Counted from the stretch's first letter, positions 20,001 to 29,150 are shown. The stretch is DNA of 64,000 bases from Trichomonas vaginalis G3 (GCF_026262505.1 NC_067203.1:17186392-17250391), one strand, 5' to 3'. Notes: generated by a model not told the origin, from the letters alone. Translations and numbers: made by a program.

Positions 20001-20321
20001 GACGACTCAAATACAGACTATGACAAACTCTTTCTAGGATATAGGTTACCTGAGATGGGCGACCAGAGCCCAAAGGCAAAAAGGACATGGGAAATTTACA
20101 ACATACTAGGTGAACATGAGGCAAAGATGCAACAACTTGAAGCAGAGGGCAAGTTACCAAAAGCGACACCAAAGAAGAAGAGAAGAGTAGAACAAAGTGA
20201 AAGTAGTGAAGAACTAACTTCATCTAGTGAAAGTAGTGGCAATGAAGGAAAAAGAAGAGTTAAAAACTCAGTCAGGAAGAAAGTAAAGCTTGGTCCACGT
20301 GGGTTCTATTATGACATATAA
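17013..20321 (+). CDS. Large virion-type structural protein of the Maverick
   Basis: The 1102-residue product is the first gene after the left end and directly precedes the capsid gene. It starts with a very basic stretch (MPRKLRKNIRKRKRALKHP), then a Gln-rich helix and an Ala/Gly-rich segment with QSGG-L and MAGY-G, which fit the (M/I/L/N/Q)xGG-x and (M/I/L/N/Q)xGx-G consensus for adenovirus-type protease cleavage. Residues about 90-370 are coiled coil, 395-465 are Pro/Gln/Thr-rich repeats, and the C terminus is basic with a Ser/Glu tract. The frame is intact. I do not recognise a family; a minor virion or core protein is inferred from position and composition. Confidence 0.75.
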   Translation: MPRKLRKNIRKRKRALKHPIVRLTPQQQLQQQMLNDPTMLQQMSSNPMLLNRVLGAQSGGLRAALLAKMAGYGGAADGTAYNPQSQMNLSSLKNQITDVKKSNIDIQKQISENEKKLEYDRHTKKLNELNVEKKKKEEQLKELSTEEYAKKVSEKAAEVAKMEQDVINLKNHTTQYKILKDEEIKQKALKTYMDSDEYKKEVEANVKAEKLLQLQNQTVQYENLAQESKNNDAAMQKAMKSAEYIKANNDWLDAQANAKAAQLIGSIRTKIQADEDSSNEALTNADFKNAFEALHSKVKQVNDFSSGKKLKSEGFDKELKEVAQNMTKITDAATRQAVQSAYDAVRATVVKSQEKELQQTKTDLVNAFLRTKSQVGHYAADGTYVPAGGTYIPPNPPREAPAPGLPKTFTSSHGHRHRHAPKPTVQNPAQQPTQPPPQQPTQQPTQQPTVQNPAQQQPQTEQGHKRSREQGNQEFLKMLKEDYGYPDTIDFSDRYKEAIRKFKDGNTDPNLFSFMALHQRGYNLKPGKYKLAKGYDLIAYHPNDMNEFTPRYLMSELNDNLTLFMKRVKNRDGTKEERFMSPDDLERELFKNGLGIYEMPADEVQETPQEELVQIQPDMEEIVQQQQLEEPEGNEQVTPLEINFTELDEDLEQPKNLDPQQEYAENMEYFQESKKNSADIVEEYRKMFADIQKTPTSDENIQHRMEELKENVHKYNNPFYLRAFNVQSSDELGENKRLNFKKTYRNETLFKVHSEPNQDGNKPTFVSADDGTTMRWGHKANPDRWFINLQPQFQEVVDAMELNGERDIAGILSAALMPLKDMKHADILDQYEMNMADGNITPDVLEHLSQRTTQNHRDGIFGEEFRKKVREGEGREPIVHDLANESLQNVIKTYFADNEPRRDEYLRKLNWTVPNEMLVLKNMFLDKIKPTTEINDARLKDWVKAFPFTKDIVGNMERKPEWLQKHIFGNEHIPYGQALFEELEPETQERVMQTIRDDSNTDYDKLFLGYRLPEMGDQSPKAKRTWEIYNILGEHEAKMQQLEAEGKLPKATPKKKRRVEQSESSEELTSSSESSGNEGKRRVKNSVRKKVKLGPRGFYYDI

Positions 20322-20353
20322 ATCCAACTATTCTATATTTTTACCCATATGAA

Positions 20354-21960
20354 ATGTACGCCGCTCAGAATATAACGCCAACAGTTTTGGATGCCATGAA
20401 TGGAAATGTTTCCGAATGGTATAACGAATGCGACAATGCCATTAGAAGGTCAGAAATAGTTCCTGGAACTTACGAATATACAACTGCTGTTTCTTATGGA
20501 AACGTAGGTGAGTTTGGAGAAGGTTCTTCAACAACAGTAGATATTGCTTGCGACAGGTTTCATATAATTTCTATTGACAACTCTTTCTTATACGTGGAAC
20601 AAGACATTGAAATAAAACCTTCTGCCAAGTTGTCTGACAAGAAAGGTTGCAATGGAATTTTCTATGTCGGATACCAATATGCTCCAGAAGTTTTCATGGG
20701 ATATAAGATATATTCTAACTCTGACTTAGTTCAAACAGTAACATGGGCAAACTATGAATGGTTCGCTTTGAGAAACTCAGTACAACCACAAGCTAGAGAA
20801 CAAACAGACCAGTATGCAACTATTGAGAAAATAAGAAGACTTGACCCTAACGTTCCAGGAGTTTATGTTGACCTTTCTGGACAAACTGCAGCAGCAGTAA
20901 CCAAAGTAAAATTGAAACTTAGAGTTCCTTTGTCATCTTTCCTCATCTTCAGGTTTTAAGATACTTGCCAAACTGGGCAGGAAAAATTTCTATCGAACTT
21001 ACTCCAAGCAAAAATAACTTAGTCATTGCACCAACACAAGACCCATTCACTCTTACAGACGTAAAGGGAGCAAATCAAACGTCATTCGCCGACTTTTGCA
21101 AAGACAAAGTTGACTTAGACTTTGGTTTCTCAAACCTCAACACTGAAGTAAACTACTACTTCAATGCTGCTGGAACTGCTTGGGACCCAGTTAAGTTCAC
21201 ATGCGAAAAGTTTGAATGCAAGAGAATAGAAAGCAGACTTGCAGTCTATATGTTGGACCCAGATATTTCAAATGCTTTAGCTGCCAAATATATTGCAGTT
21301 CCACTTATGTTCCCTATACACCAAATATCTGTCAAAGACTTTGCAGGTGAAGTTGGAAACCAAAGTGCTGAACCAGGTGCAAGAACAGATATTGCTTTGA
21401 CAACTGCAATGAAACATGCAGATACTATGTTTGTACTGTTCAGACGAACTATAAATGACTATTCTTGTTTCTACAACCCTGGTATTAAATATCATATAAA
21501 CATAGATGGCAAATATTATCCAAGAGAAGAATATTCTACAGTTGAAGATATGAGGTCATACAACTTGACATTAGATGCTATGAACTTTAACAACAACTTC
21601 ACAACAACCATTAACCCTGAAATGCAAAGTTCTATTATGCCATATGTGAAAGTATGGACTCATGCAGGAGCTCAAAACACTCAATATACAAATGGAGACC
21701 GTTCAAACTTTTGGCTTGGCATTCCATTTGCTGACTCAGAAGACTTTATGGGTGGTATTTCAACTGTTGGTACAGTTCAAATACAATATACTGGTGACAG
21801 AGACGGTCCAGATGAATTGAAAGCAAAGAAGTTTACAAAACCAATAGCACTTTTCACGGAAGATGCTCTTTTGAAAATTCGTTCGATGAAACCTGCTGGG
21901 GCTCCTCAGATTGGTATAACGACAGCTTCCATCGAGCAGATTTTGGCAGCAGGTCAGTAA
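20354..21960 (+). pseudogene. Major capsid protein (double jelly roll), one frameshift
   Basis: Two adjoining frames (20354-20959 and the frame ending at 21960) make up one double-jelly-roll capsid protein of about 535 residues. The first carries the N-terminal jelly roll (FHIISIDNSFLYVEQDIEI, near the end LKLRVPLSSFLIF); the second starts in the inter-barrel segment (LPNWAGKISIEL) and contains the second barrel, ending with WLGIPFADSEDFMGGIST and a Gln/Ala tail. The frames are offset by a single base at a four-T run (20954-20957). The second frame has no ATG at its head, so it is not a separate gene. Polinton MCPs have this architecture. Confidence 0.85.
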
Positions 21961-22273
21961 GTTGTTCTTGAACTGACTTCTCTCCGTCAAATATTGACAG
22001 TACGCCAGTTTTGATATAATATTGTATTAAAAACTTTCCTTTAGAAATATCGGTCAGTTTTGTTGTTATATTTTTGTCAACGTCAAGAACTTTCACCATC
22101 TCGGTTATACCAACTTTCTTTGCTTTATGAAAATATTTTGGTTCAGCAAAGACTGCTATTCTATAACATTTTCCATTGTTTGTGTAAAGAACTATTCTGT
22201 CAATGAACTTGTATTGTTTGTGTGTGTAAACTTTGTTTTGCTTCAATTCGAAGAGATACTCAAATACGTCCAT
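21854..22273 (-). CDS. Small uncharacterised Maverick protein
   Basis: The 139-residue frame from MDVFEYLFELKQNKVYTHKQ is antisense to the end of the capsid gene over its last 35 codons. The first 100 residues look like a real mixed alpha/beta protein (RIVLYTNNGKCYRIAVFAEP). The part overlapping the capsid gene may be an artefact of a frameshift near 21965. It is the only leftward gene in the left 9 kb of the element. No family is recognised. Confidence 0.5.
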   Translation of the reverse strand: MDVFEYLFELKQNKVYTHKQYKFIDRIVLYTNNGKCYRIAVFAEPKYFHKAKKVGITEMVKVLDVDKNITTKLTDISKGKFLIQYYIKTGVLSIFDGEKSVQEQLTDLLPKSARWKLSLYQSEEPQQVSSNEFSKEHLP

Positions 22274-22291
22274 CTTTTTATTCTAAGTAAA

Positions 22292-22596
22292 ATGTCATTT
22301 CCGAAAAATAGAAGCGTAAGTGTTTCAAAAGGTTTAATGGCGATGGCAGATGTGAAGTTAAATTCACCAACTCAAACAAACAGTCAAAGTGTTGTTGTCA
22401 ATGTCAAAGAAAGAGATGTTGAAGTGGGAAACCATACGAAGACGAAGATGGTATAACAATAGTTCCTGTAAAAGAACAACCAACATATCCTGAAGTTAGC
22501 AGAGACTTAAGTTCTGTTGCAGATATTCGAAACGACTACCAACAACTTAAAGACAACTTAAAACTCAGGAGAAGATTTGTCAGGCTTTGGGTATAA
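22292..22596 (+). pseudogene. Small Maverick protein, one frameshift
   Basis: The gene starts at MSFPKNRSVSVSKG after AAGTAAA, a start context repeated across the element, and runs about 55 codons to a stop. The other frame then continues with EDEDGITIVPVKEQPTYPEV and RNDYQQLKDNLKLRRRF to a TAA that overlaps the next ATG (TAATG). Together they give about 100 residues. No family is recognised. Confidence 0.5.
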
Positions 22597-22870
22597 TGTT
22601 AAACTTGGTTGAGCACAACCCTGTAAAAGTGAACTCATATGTCATCGCACCTCATGAAGTTTTGAAAGAACTATTGAAACTTTTGACAGAGGCAGACGAT
22701 ATAAACATCAAAGAAATAGAACCCGACATTGCTTGCTGTGGTGTTTCATATAATGTCATTGACAAGATATACGTTATGAAAGGAGTGAAACGTTGAACTT
22801 AAAATATAGTTTCCCAGACGTCATAAAAATATTTGACGACCACAACATTTCATTAAAGTTTGTTTGCTAA
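22596..22870 (+). pseudogene. Small Maverick protein, one frameshift
   Basis: It starts at MLNLVEHNPVKVNSYVIAPH, sharing an A with the preceding stop codon. About 66 codons run to a stop at 22796. A second frame continues (LNLKYSFPDVIKIFDDHNIS) to TAA at 22870, so the gene is about 90 residues with one base lost or gained near 22793. No family is recognised. Six bases separate it from the next start. Confidence 0.45.
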
Positions 22871-22876
22871 GTAAAA

Positions 22877-23107
22877 ATGTCAAAACTTCTTGAAAGATGT
22901 TTGAAGAAAAACAATATAGACTTTATTTCATGTAAAGGACTTTACACACTTTTGAACGATATGAAAGACCCTGTTTTGTTTGTTCGTGTAGACAAAGGAA
23001 AGTTCTATGTCTTTACAAAATATTTGAACTTCTTAGACAGAGAACTTCAAGAAACGCCATGTGAAAGTTTAGATGAAGTTCTTCTCCACTTTCAGAAAAA
23101 CTTTTAA
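22877..23107 (+). CDS. Small Maverick protein (76 residues)
   Basis: An intact short frame, MSKLLERCLKKNNIDFISCK and onward, preceded by CTAAGTAAAA. It shares an overall pattern (short alpha/beta, Lys-rich) with its upstream neighbour but has no recognisable domain. Tight head-to-tail spacing and the shared start context support it being real. Confidence 0.5.
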   Translation: MSKLLERCLKKNNIDFISCKGLYTLLNDMKDPVLFVRVDKGKFYVFTKYLNFLDRELQETPCESLDEVLLHFQKNF

Positions 23108-23117
23108 ATATATGTAA

Positions 23118-23921
23118 ATGGCAGAAGACATAGTGGTTTATACTATACGACTAAAAACCTGAGTCATATAATTCTATAACAACAAACTTACAAAGTCCTC
23201 AAGGACGGTATTGTAAACTGACCTTAAACACGATGACGACTAAAGCCTGTTTTGCTCTTTTGACACCAGAAGATTTTATTGTTGTGAATGGTAAAAAAAT
23301 ACTCCTTTGAAGATACTTACTCAGATATACCACCAACAGGTTTTGTTGACTTATTTAATACTTTAAGGACGGATGTAACATGTCTGCAACTAGAGCAGGT
23401 TTTCATTATGTTTGGATGTCCGACTGAGTTTAGTATAAACGATATGAGCTATAATACAAAACTTATATCTGGTTTTTACTACCAACAGTTTCCTATAACA
23501 GGAAAAGGTGCATACAAGGAATGTCTGTTCCATTGACTTTAAGCACACCTATTTTATATATTGTTTCAAACTTAGGTTCAAATGCTATTCGAATGTCGAC
23601 AGAAACTACTATGACCAAAAGATACTCATGCGTATAAACAACAACTTTCTTGCTGGTTTGCCTATTGTTCATTCGAATGCAGAGTTTTCAGCTTTAGTGA
23701 ACTCAAACACTTTGGCAAACATAAACTTAACCTTAGTTGACGCAAACTTTGTTCCTGTAAAACTTTTATGTCCTATGTATTTGTCAATGACGGCAGAAAG
23801 TTTCGAATTGGAAGATGCAACTGGTGAAAGTATTGTACTACAAGAACAACTTCAACAACAAATAGCTCAAGAACAACAAATGCAACAAATGGAACAAATG
23901 CAACAAATAGCTCAAGAATAA
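23118..23921 (+). pseudogene. Probable minor capsid (penton-type) protein, several frameshifts
   Basis: Pieces in different frames follow one another without gaps: MAEDIVVYTIRLK (23118), SPQGRYCKLTLNTMTTKACF (about 23190-23285), YSFEDTYSDIPPTGFVDLFN (23300-23515), LSTPILYIVSNLGSNAIRMS (about 23530-23620) and INNNFLAGLPIVHSNAEFSA onward to a Gln-rich tail. Together they give about 265 residues, rich in beta strands. Position after the capsid gene and features such as TPILYIVSNLG and VKLLCPMYLSM fit a single-jelly-roll minor capsid protein. At least three or four single-base shifts break it. The assignment is an inference from context and strand pattern. Confidence 0.6.
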
Positions 23922-23950
23922 AAAAAATATTTTTTTTATTTTTTATAAAA

Positions 23951-25215
23951 ATGTACAGAATAGACGTTTCAGATTTTTATGACTTCCAAGCCTTCAGAAA
24001 TATGTGTCCATTTAGAGACTATAACAAAGCAGTCGAGAATTTGAAACGTTTAGTCATTTATGTCGACTCTGCCCCAGAATGTTATGTCATGAAAGAATGG
24101 GATGTAGTCTTTAACAAACCTAAAGCGACAATAGTTTCAGAACAAGAATGTAAACAGAAACTTAAGAAAATAAAAGTCGTACAAGTTGGCATGAAGATGT
24201 TAGATGCTTGGGATATCTTATTGTCAAAGTTAGAAGATTTTTCAGTTCGTGGTATAAAGTTCTATACACCTTCTCCAAACTTCTATTCTATCTTCACTGG
24301 ATATAAATACGAACAAGTAGAATGGAAAGAAAATGTATAGAAGCTTGGTTAGACCATGTCAAAGAAATTATATGCAATGGAAACGAAAGAGTCTATGAGT
24401 ATATCTTATGTTGGTTTGCAAACACTTTACAACATCCAAGTGCTAAAAATGAAACTGCTCTCATCATAATTGGAAAACAAGGAACAGGTAAGAACACTTT
24501 CTTTACAGATATCTTATGCAAACTGTTAGAGGGCTATTCGAACCCGAATATGACAAACTTAGAAAACATCTGCGGTAAATTTAACTCTTCAATAAGAGAA
24601 TATGAAACTTATAGTATGTAACGAACTTCAAAGTATAGATACAACAAGGTTTTAAACTCAGATGCTTTGAAGAGTCTTTAACAGACAAGTTGGAGTTGTT
24701 TGAAAGAAAGTAATAGAGACCAAAGAGTTTGTGAAAATGTTGCAAACTTCGTCATGGTTTCAAACAACGCCGTTCCGATGAAGTTAGAAAGTTCTGACAA
24801 AAGATATGTAGTTGTCAGAACGTCAGATTCTCATATGCAAGATACAGAATATTTTGACGACTTAGCAGAAACTTTGACACCTAACTTTTACAACCACTTG
24901 TTCTCATATTTCATGACATTAGATATTTCAAAGTTCAATCCAAGACAAATTCCACATACCGAAGAGAGACAAACATTGTTAGAAGCAAACAAGAGTGTAT
25001 ATGAACTGTTCATAGATGAAACTGACTTTGAGTGTTTAGATGAAAGGTCATTGTACGATTCGTATAAACAATATTGTCAAGAATATGGTTATATGACAGC
25101 GTCTAAACGAACATTCTTGGCAAATGTCAAAAGTCTTTTAGACGTACAGAATGGTGTATATACAAAAAAAATTTTTCTGAGTAAATTTAAAAAAAATATT
25201 TTTTTTATCCGATAG
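23951..25215 (+). pseudogene. Superfamily 3 helicase (D5/phage-primase type), several frameshifts
   Basis: Frames 23951-24340, 24322-24621 and 24700-25215 form one protein of about 420 residues. The middle piece has the Walker A motif IIIGKQGTGKNTFF. A short piece near 24600-24655 has the motif-B-like CNELQSID. The last piece has the SF3 motif C region (FVMVSNNAVPMKLESSDKRY), followed by the usual helical C terminus. SF3 helicases unwind viral replication origins. An archaeo-eukaryotic primase domain is not visible in the N-terminal 130 residues. At least three base-level breaks lie around 24335 and 24605-24700. Confidence 0.75.
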
Positions 25216-25220
25216 AAAAG

Positions 25221-25639
25221 ATGACGAAATTCATCTCAGTAAACAAGTACATGTCAGGACTTAAAGAAGAACTAGACCCATTCACATATTTGAATGTTTA
25301 CTTCTACCATTTTGAAAGTCTACATTTGACAAAGTTTGGAACATCGAACCAGTTAAGTTTGCTATTGTGACTAAAAATGGTGCGAAATTTGAAGACTTAG
25401 ACATAGAAGGTTTGTTAACAGTCAAAGAAAGTTTTGACAGAAGGTTCTCAAACCTTAAAGAAGGCAAAGCATACAAACTTGTTATACCTTATGAACCAAA
25501 GAAAGCAGACGACTATGAATATTATGAGTCTAAGATAGTTGAAGTTCAAGGTAAATTGGGTAAAAAGATTTTAGAGTCTAAGCCGGTGTTTGCTCCTAAA
25601 GAGGAAGAGAACATTGACATTGACCCAGAAATGTTCTAA
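25221..25639 (+). pseudogene. Uncharacterised Maverick protein, one frameshift
   Basis: The start MTKFISVNKYMSGLKEELDP follows a T-rich tract six bases after the helicase stop. The frame breaks near 25315 and continues as NIEPVKFAIVTKNGAKFEDL to an acidic tail ENIDIDPEMF, about 139 residues in all. The position after a helicase and the acidic C terminus would suit a single-stranded-DNA-binding protein, but I see no diagnostic motif. Confidence 0.45.
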
Positions 25640-25655
25640 AAATAAAATTTTATTT

Positions 25656-26113
25656 TTACATGTCAAATTTCTTCTTCGGTGGAACTGGCTCTGGCTCTGG
25701 TTCTTTCTTCTCTTCTTCTACTTTCTTTTCTTTCTTTTCTCTCTTCTTCTTTTCTGGTGGAGTTATGTCAAACTTCTCAGAACCATATTTTTGTAAAAGG
25801 TCTTTGTCCTTTAATAGCTCTTCTATTCTGTTTTCTATTTCATTTTCAAGAACAGCGCATGTGTCTTCTTTGCATTCTAAGAAGTTTTTTGGACTTCATC
25901 TCTCCAAGAGGCGTCATCTCTGTCAACAAGTCTGTCATTGACAAATTTTAAGACTTCTCTGCTTAAGGTTTTATGGTTCTTGTCATATTCCCAGAAACAG
26001 AACTTTAGAACAAATTCACCTCTCTTGTTTACACTATGTAAGATTTTATGGTCGACAGATGTTTTGCTGTCGAAAAGCTTGTCTCGAATATAGATAGCGA
26101 AATCGCTAGACAT
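25656..26113 (-). pseudogene. Uncharacterised Maverick protein with Lys/Glu-rich tail, one frameshift
   Basis: The leftward frame from MSSDFAIYIRDKLFDSKTSV breaks at a T run near 25885 and continues in another frame (ECKEDTCAVLENEIENRIEE, then a Lys/Glu/Pro-rich tail ending KKKFDM). The total is about 150 residues. It is convergent with the preceding gene and divergent from the ATPase. No family is recognised. Confidence 0.5.
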
Positions 26114-27025
26114 TTCCTAAAAGATAAAAATTTTAATTTTTCTAAAAATGTGTTAGAAAAAAAGTTTGCTGACATTGACAAGAAATTTGAGAATGTTTTA
26201 AATAAGAACAAGAGGAAGTTGGAAAATGCTCAGATAAAACCCATACATGACAAGTTCTTATTTGCTCAGAATGGTATAACAGGTCTAATTGCACCACCTG
26301 GGTCGGGTAAGACTTTCACTTATCTTAAAACGGCTGCACAACAACAAGAACTAGATGAGAAGAACCCATTCTATGAGTTAGTAGTCATTTGTAGTACTTC
26401 TGGTCAATTTGACCAAACCGTAAATTCGTTCAAAGATATTATAAAAAAGTCTAAGTTAGTATGTATAAAAGACTCTGAGTTGTTAGATTGGATAAAGAAG
26501 TACCAAAGAAGAGTTTTGAAGTACAATGCTATAAATGAGTATGTCAATTCTAAGTTTAAAGACCCAAATGAGGAAATGCAGAGAATATTAGAGAAGAAAC
26601 ACTTCAGAAACAAACAGAAAGAGATTGAGTACCTTTCGAAGAAATTGCAATCTTACGATTGGAAGACTTACCCTCATAGATGTCTTCTTATCTTAGACGA
26701 CTTTGCTTCTCATCCTTTGTTAAAGAACAGAGAACAAGACATGTGTCGAATTCTTAAGAAGCTCAGACACTTTAACATTTCAGTTGTCATTTGTGTACAG
26801 ACAGCAAAGAGTTTAAGTAAGGATGTAAAGAGAATACTTACTGATATCATACTTTTCCCCGGATTGTCCGAAGACGATTTCATGGAACTTATGAAAGAGT
26901 CCATGGCAGGTAAGTTTGACAGACATGAACTATGGGAGAAGTACAAAGTCATACAAGACCCTCATACTTCTTTCAGAATTCATATCTACGCAAACAAAGT
27001 TCAAATTGTAAAAAGTCAAGCGTAA
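26048..27025 (+). CDS. A32/FtsK-type genome-packaging ATPase
   Basis: This is the Maverick packaging ATPase of the HerA/FtsK fold. Walker A is LIAPPGSGKTFTYLKT, Walker B is RCLLILDDFASHPLL, and a sensor Gln is in ISVVICVQTAKSL, all in the family order. It pumps DNA into capsids. The 325-residue frame begins at 26048, antisense to the neighbour. An ATG after TCTAAAA at 26148 is the more natural start but is out of frame, so a base change near 26150 is possible. Residues before about 40 are therefore doubtful. The catalytic core is intact. Confidence 0.85.
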   Translation: MVDRCFAVEKLVSNIDSEIARHFLKDKNFNFSKNVLEKKFADIDKKFENVLNKNKRKLENAQIKPIHDKFLFAQNGITGLIAPPGSGKTFTYLKTAAQQQELDEKNPFYELVVICSTSGQFDQTVNSFKDIIKKSKLVCIKDSELLDWIKKYQRRVLKYNAINEYVNSKFKDPNEEMQRILEKKHFRNKQKEIEYLSKKLQSYDWKTYPHRCLLILDDFASHPLLKNREQDMCRILKKLRHFNISVVICVQTAKSLSKDVKRILTDIILFPGLSEDDFMELMKESMAGKFDRHELWEKYKVIQDPHTSFRIHIYANKVQIVKSQA

Positions 27026-27118
27026 AAATGTAAGTGTTTTAGTCTTAGTCTGTTGTGGTGCTGGGGCTGTCGGTTCTTCTGGCTTTGGAATGGACTCGGT
27101 TGGTGGAACGTCAGCCAT
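26930..27118 (-). CDS. Short proline-rich frame
   Basis: MADVPPTESIPKPEEPTAPA begins at 27118, just before the 22-bp repeat block, and reads into the antisense of the ATPase C terminus. The N-terminal 25 residues are Pro/Glu/Thr-rich as in virion proteins. The overlap makes the C-terminal part doubtful. Low confidence. Confidence 0.3.
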   Translation of the reverse strand: MADVPPTESIPKPEEPTAPAPQQTKTKTLTFLRLTFYNLNFVCVDMNSERSMRVLYDFVLLP

Positions 27119-27128
27119 CCGTTTGTGT

Positions 27129-27532
27129 CCTGTCGGAAGGAAGAACTTTTCCTGTCGGAAAGAAAAACTTTTCCTGTCGGAAAGAAAAATTTTTCCTGTC
27201 GGAAAGAAAAATTTTTCCTGTCGGAAAGAAAAATTTTTCCTGTCGGAAAGAAAAATTTTTCCTGAAGGTCGGCCAAAAACTTCTCAATTTTCGAAAATTT
27301 GAATGGTTTACGGACGGACAACAGGAAAAATTTTTCCTGTCGGAAGGAAAATTTTTTCCAGTTGGAAGGAAAATTTTTCCTGTCGGAAGGAAAATTTTTT
27401 CCAGTTGGAAGGAAAATTTTTTCCTGTTGGAAGGAAAATTTTTTCCTGTTGGAAGGAAAATTTTTTCCTGTTGGAAGGAAAAACTTTTCCTGTTGGAAGG
27501 AAATTTTTTTCCTGTTGGAAGGAAAAACTTTT
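27129..27532. repeat. 22-bp tandem repeat in two blocks, each unit a mini-hairpin
   Basis: Six units at 27129-27260 (CCTGTCGGAAAGAAAAATTT-type) and nine at 27336-27532 (CCTGTTGGAAGGAAAATTTT-type) are separated by 75 bp of unrelated sequence. Each unit contains TTTCC-tgt(c/t)-GGAAA and so can form a small stem. Because 22 is not a multiple of 3 and the unit lacks stops, five or six reading frames stay open. These frames are by-products, not genes. Confidence 0.9.
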
Positions 27533-27642
27533 CCTGTCGGATGGAAGGACTCGGAATGCCAGAAGGACTCGGACAAGACAATTTACCATCTAGAGCTACC
27601 TGAGCCATCTTTGGTGTCAAGCTTGAAAAATATATGGTTCAT

Positions 27643-27801
27643 TTACTCTTCCTCTTTGAAGTTATCGAAATACTCTGTTATCTTTTCCTTCAGTAGCGGT
27701 AAGTCTTCTTTGAATGTAAGTATTGTACAACCTTTCATATCATAGTGTGTTTGAGGTAAAGTATCTTGAACTATCTGTTTAACATCTTCATTCGGTGTCA
27801 T
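27643..27801 (-). CDS. Small 52-residue frame overlapping the KilA-N stop
   Basis: MTPNEDVKQIVQDTLPQTHY begins at an ATG whose last bases are the stop of the upstream KilA-N gene (ATGA overlap), and it ends in an acidic FKEEE. It may be a separate protein read after the KilA-N gene, or the true C terminus of that protein displaced by a one-base shift. No family is recognised. Confidence 0.5.
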   Translation of the reverse strand: MTPNEDVKQIVQDTLPQTHYDMKGCTILTFKEDLPLLKEKITEYFDNFKEEE

Positions 27802-28448
27802 TGAAATCGGTAAGTTTTCGCGATAGAACCAATTTCTGTCAGATTGTAAATCTTAGCAAGGTCGTAAAAGCTTTTGTTGTTTCTTCTGACTAAATGCAAC
27901 ATAACCATATCTCTGTCTTCTTCATTTTCCATCTCTTCAGTGTAAATCATATACTTATAGTTCTTTTCCTTTCCTTTTGGTACCGAACGTGGTATTCTTT
28001 TCTGTATGTTTTTGTCTTTTGCTTCAAGCTTGTTCTCTAGCTCTTCACGTTCTTGTCTATGAATTTCATCTAACATCATGAAAATATAACAAGCATAGCG
28101 AGGTGAAGCCCACATTGCAACAGCATTTACTAAAAGTCTATGTACATACCAACCTCTCAAACCATTTGGCAAATTTTGACGATTTTCGTACGGAATCTCG
28201 ACCCGCGGTTTTCCGCCGGTCGCAAACATATGAGGAAATTCTTCTAAAAGTTCTTTTGTCTGTTGGTTTTCAAACCAATGGTATGCTTGCTTTGTAGAAC
28301 GAAGAGCATTCAAAATACTTTGCATTTGGTACATGTCATCTTTGACCGAACGAATGAGACGTAACTGTTTGTTATACTGTATGTACTCGTATTCTTCACT
28401 TATGGCTTCATGAACGATAGCAGTTGTTGTGTTCTCTGTTGTTGACAT
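27798..28448 (-). CDS. KilA-N domain protein A
   Basis: The 216-residue product carries a KilA-N domain, a DNA-binding module of large DNA viruses and phages. MQSILNALRSTKQAYHWFEN is the first helix pair, and GWYVHRLLVNAVAMWASPRY is the family's G-x-(W/Y)-V-H-x-L-x-x-x-x-A-x-W-x-S signature. A coiled linker and a C-terminal region ending KTYRFQ follow. Start MSTTEN at 28448 is preferred, matching the spacing from TGTAAAGACAGTA seen in sister genes. A hairpin-forming segment (28179-28242) inside the gene is the parent of the array at 29255-29558. Confidence 0.8.
   Translation of the reverse strand: MSTTENTTTAIVHEAISEEYEYIQYNKQLRLIRSVKDDMYQMQSILNALRSTKQAYHWFENQQTKELLEEFPHMFATGGKPRVEIPYENRQNLPNGLRGWYVHRLLVNAVAMWASPRYACYIFMMLDEIHRQEREELENKLEAKDKNIQKRIPRSVPKGKEKNYKYMIYTEEMENEEDRDMVMLHLVRRNNKSFYDLAKIYNLTEIGSIAKTYRFQ
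28179..28242. repeat. Hairpin segment inside KilA-N gene A
   Basis: The hairpin CGACCCGCGG-TTTT-CCGCCGGTCG lies between flanks ACGATTTTCGTACGGAATCT and AAACATATGAGGAAATTC. Both flanks recur in the extragenic array, and the last array unit keeps both. It encodes the residues just before NLPNGLRGWYVH. Confidence 0.85.
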
Positions 28449-28547
28449 TACTGTCTTTACATACAAAAAAAAAAAAAAAAAAATAAAATTAGCGTTATTT
28501 TCTATCTTGTATAAAAGACCAAAAATAAACGCTTTACATGTATTTTT

Positions 28548-29150
28548 TCAGCAACTTTCGTCAAATAATTTTATAGCTTTGTCGATCTCATCTACTTCAA
28601 ACGTTTCTTTACCTTTCGTGGGAGCACCATACAATTTCTCAAACTTTTCAAGTAGTTCTGTTTCAGCAGCTCTCATATCGTTAACAAACGCAACCTTGAC
28701 TCTATTGACTATACTGTCATATCTTTGAGTTATATTAAATGTTCTTCCTATCTTATATCTCTTTGTATTGAAGTCCTTCGGTTTCTGAACGATGTAAAGT
28801 AAGCCTTCACTGCAACGTTCTGTATCGAATGAACCATATGTTATGAAATTATATCCAACAACTGGGTCAATCCAGAACAAAACTACTGGTATAAGACTTT
28901 TGTCGATGAGATATGCTCTTGTTCCATAGAATCTTACCGATATCATAAGCTCAGGATTTCTTGTCAAAATTTTCTGAGTTGAAGCATTTTTAACCCAGTC
29001 GTGTGCTTTCTTTCCTTCAGATAGTGTTAAAATGTCTGACAAAGAATATTTTTTGTATTTCTTTGAGTATCTTACGTTTAAATCACCAATTCTAACCACT
29101 TTGGTGTCATTGTCTATCTTTTTAACTGTTTCAAACTCAGTGTTTGTCAT
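28548..29150 (-). CDS. KilA-N plus T5orf172 (GIY-YIG-like) protein
   Basis: The 200-residue product has a divergent KilA-N N-terminal half (YSLSDILTLSEGKKAHDWVK, with LIPVVLFWIDP at the W-x-x-P position) and a C-terminal T5orf172 domain (GLLYIVQKPKDFNTKRYKIG, then ETELLEKFEKLYG). This pairing occurs in Bro-like proteins of large DNA viruses. The T5orf172 fold is related to GIY-YIG nucleases. It lacks the hairpin-encoded segment found in the two other KilA-N genes. It shares the upstream TGTAAGAACA motif with its neighbours. Confidence 0.75.
   Translation of the reverse strand: MTNTEFETVKKIDNDTKVVRIGDLNVRYSKKYKKYSLSDILTLSEGKKAHDWVKNASTQKILTRNPELMISVRFYGTRAYLIDKSLIPVVLFWIDPVVGYNFITYGSFDTERCSEGLLYIVQKPKDFNTKRYKIGRTFNITQRYDSIVNRVKVAFVNDMRAAETELLEKFEKLYGAPTKGKETFEVDEIDKAIKLFDESC

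Noticed and set aside
20965-21960. Second half of the capsid gene as a separate gene
   Set aside because: There is no ATG at its head (the frame opens on TTG) and it starts inside the inter-barrel segment of a double-jelly-roll capsid protein, so a one-base shift explains it better.
27016-27620. Several long frames on both strands through the 22-bp repeat
   Set aside because: They arise because a 22-bp unit without stops stays open in nearly all frames; the repeated peptides have no independent support.
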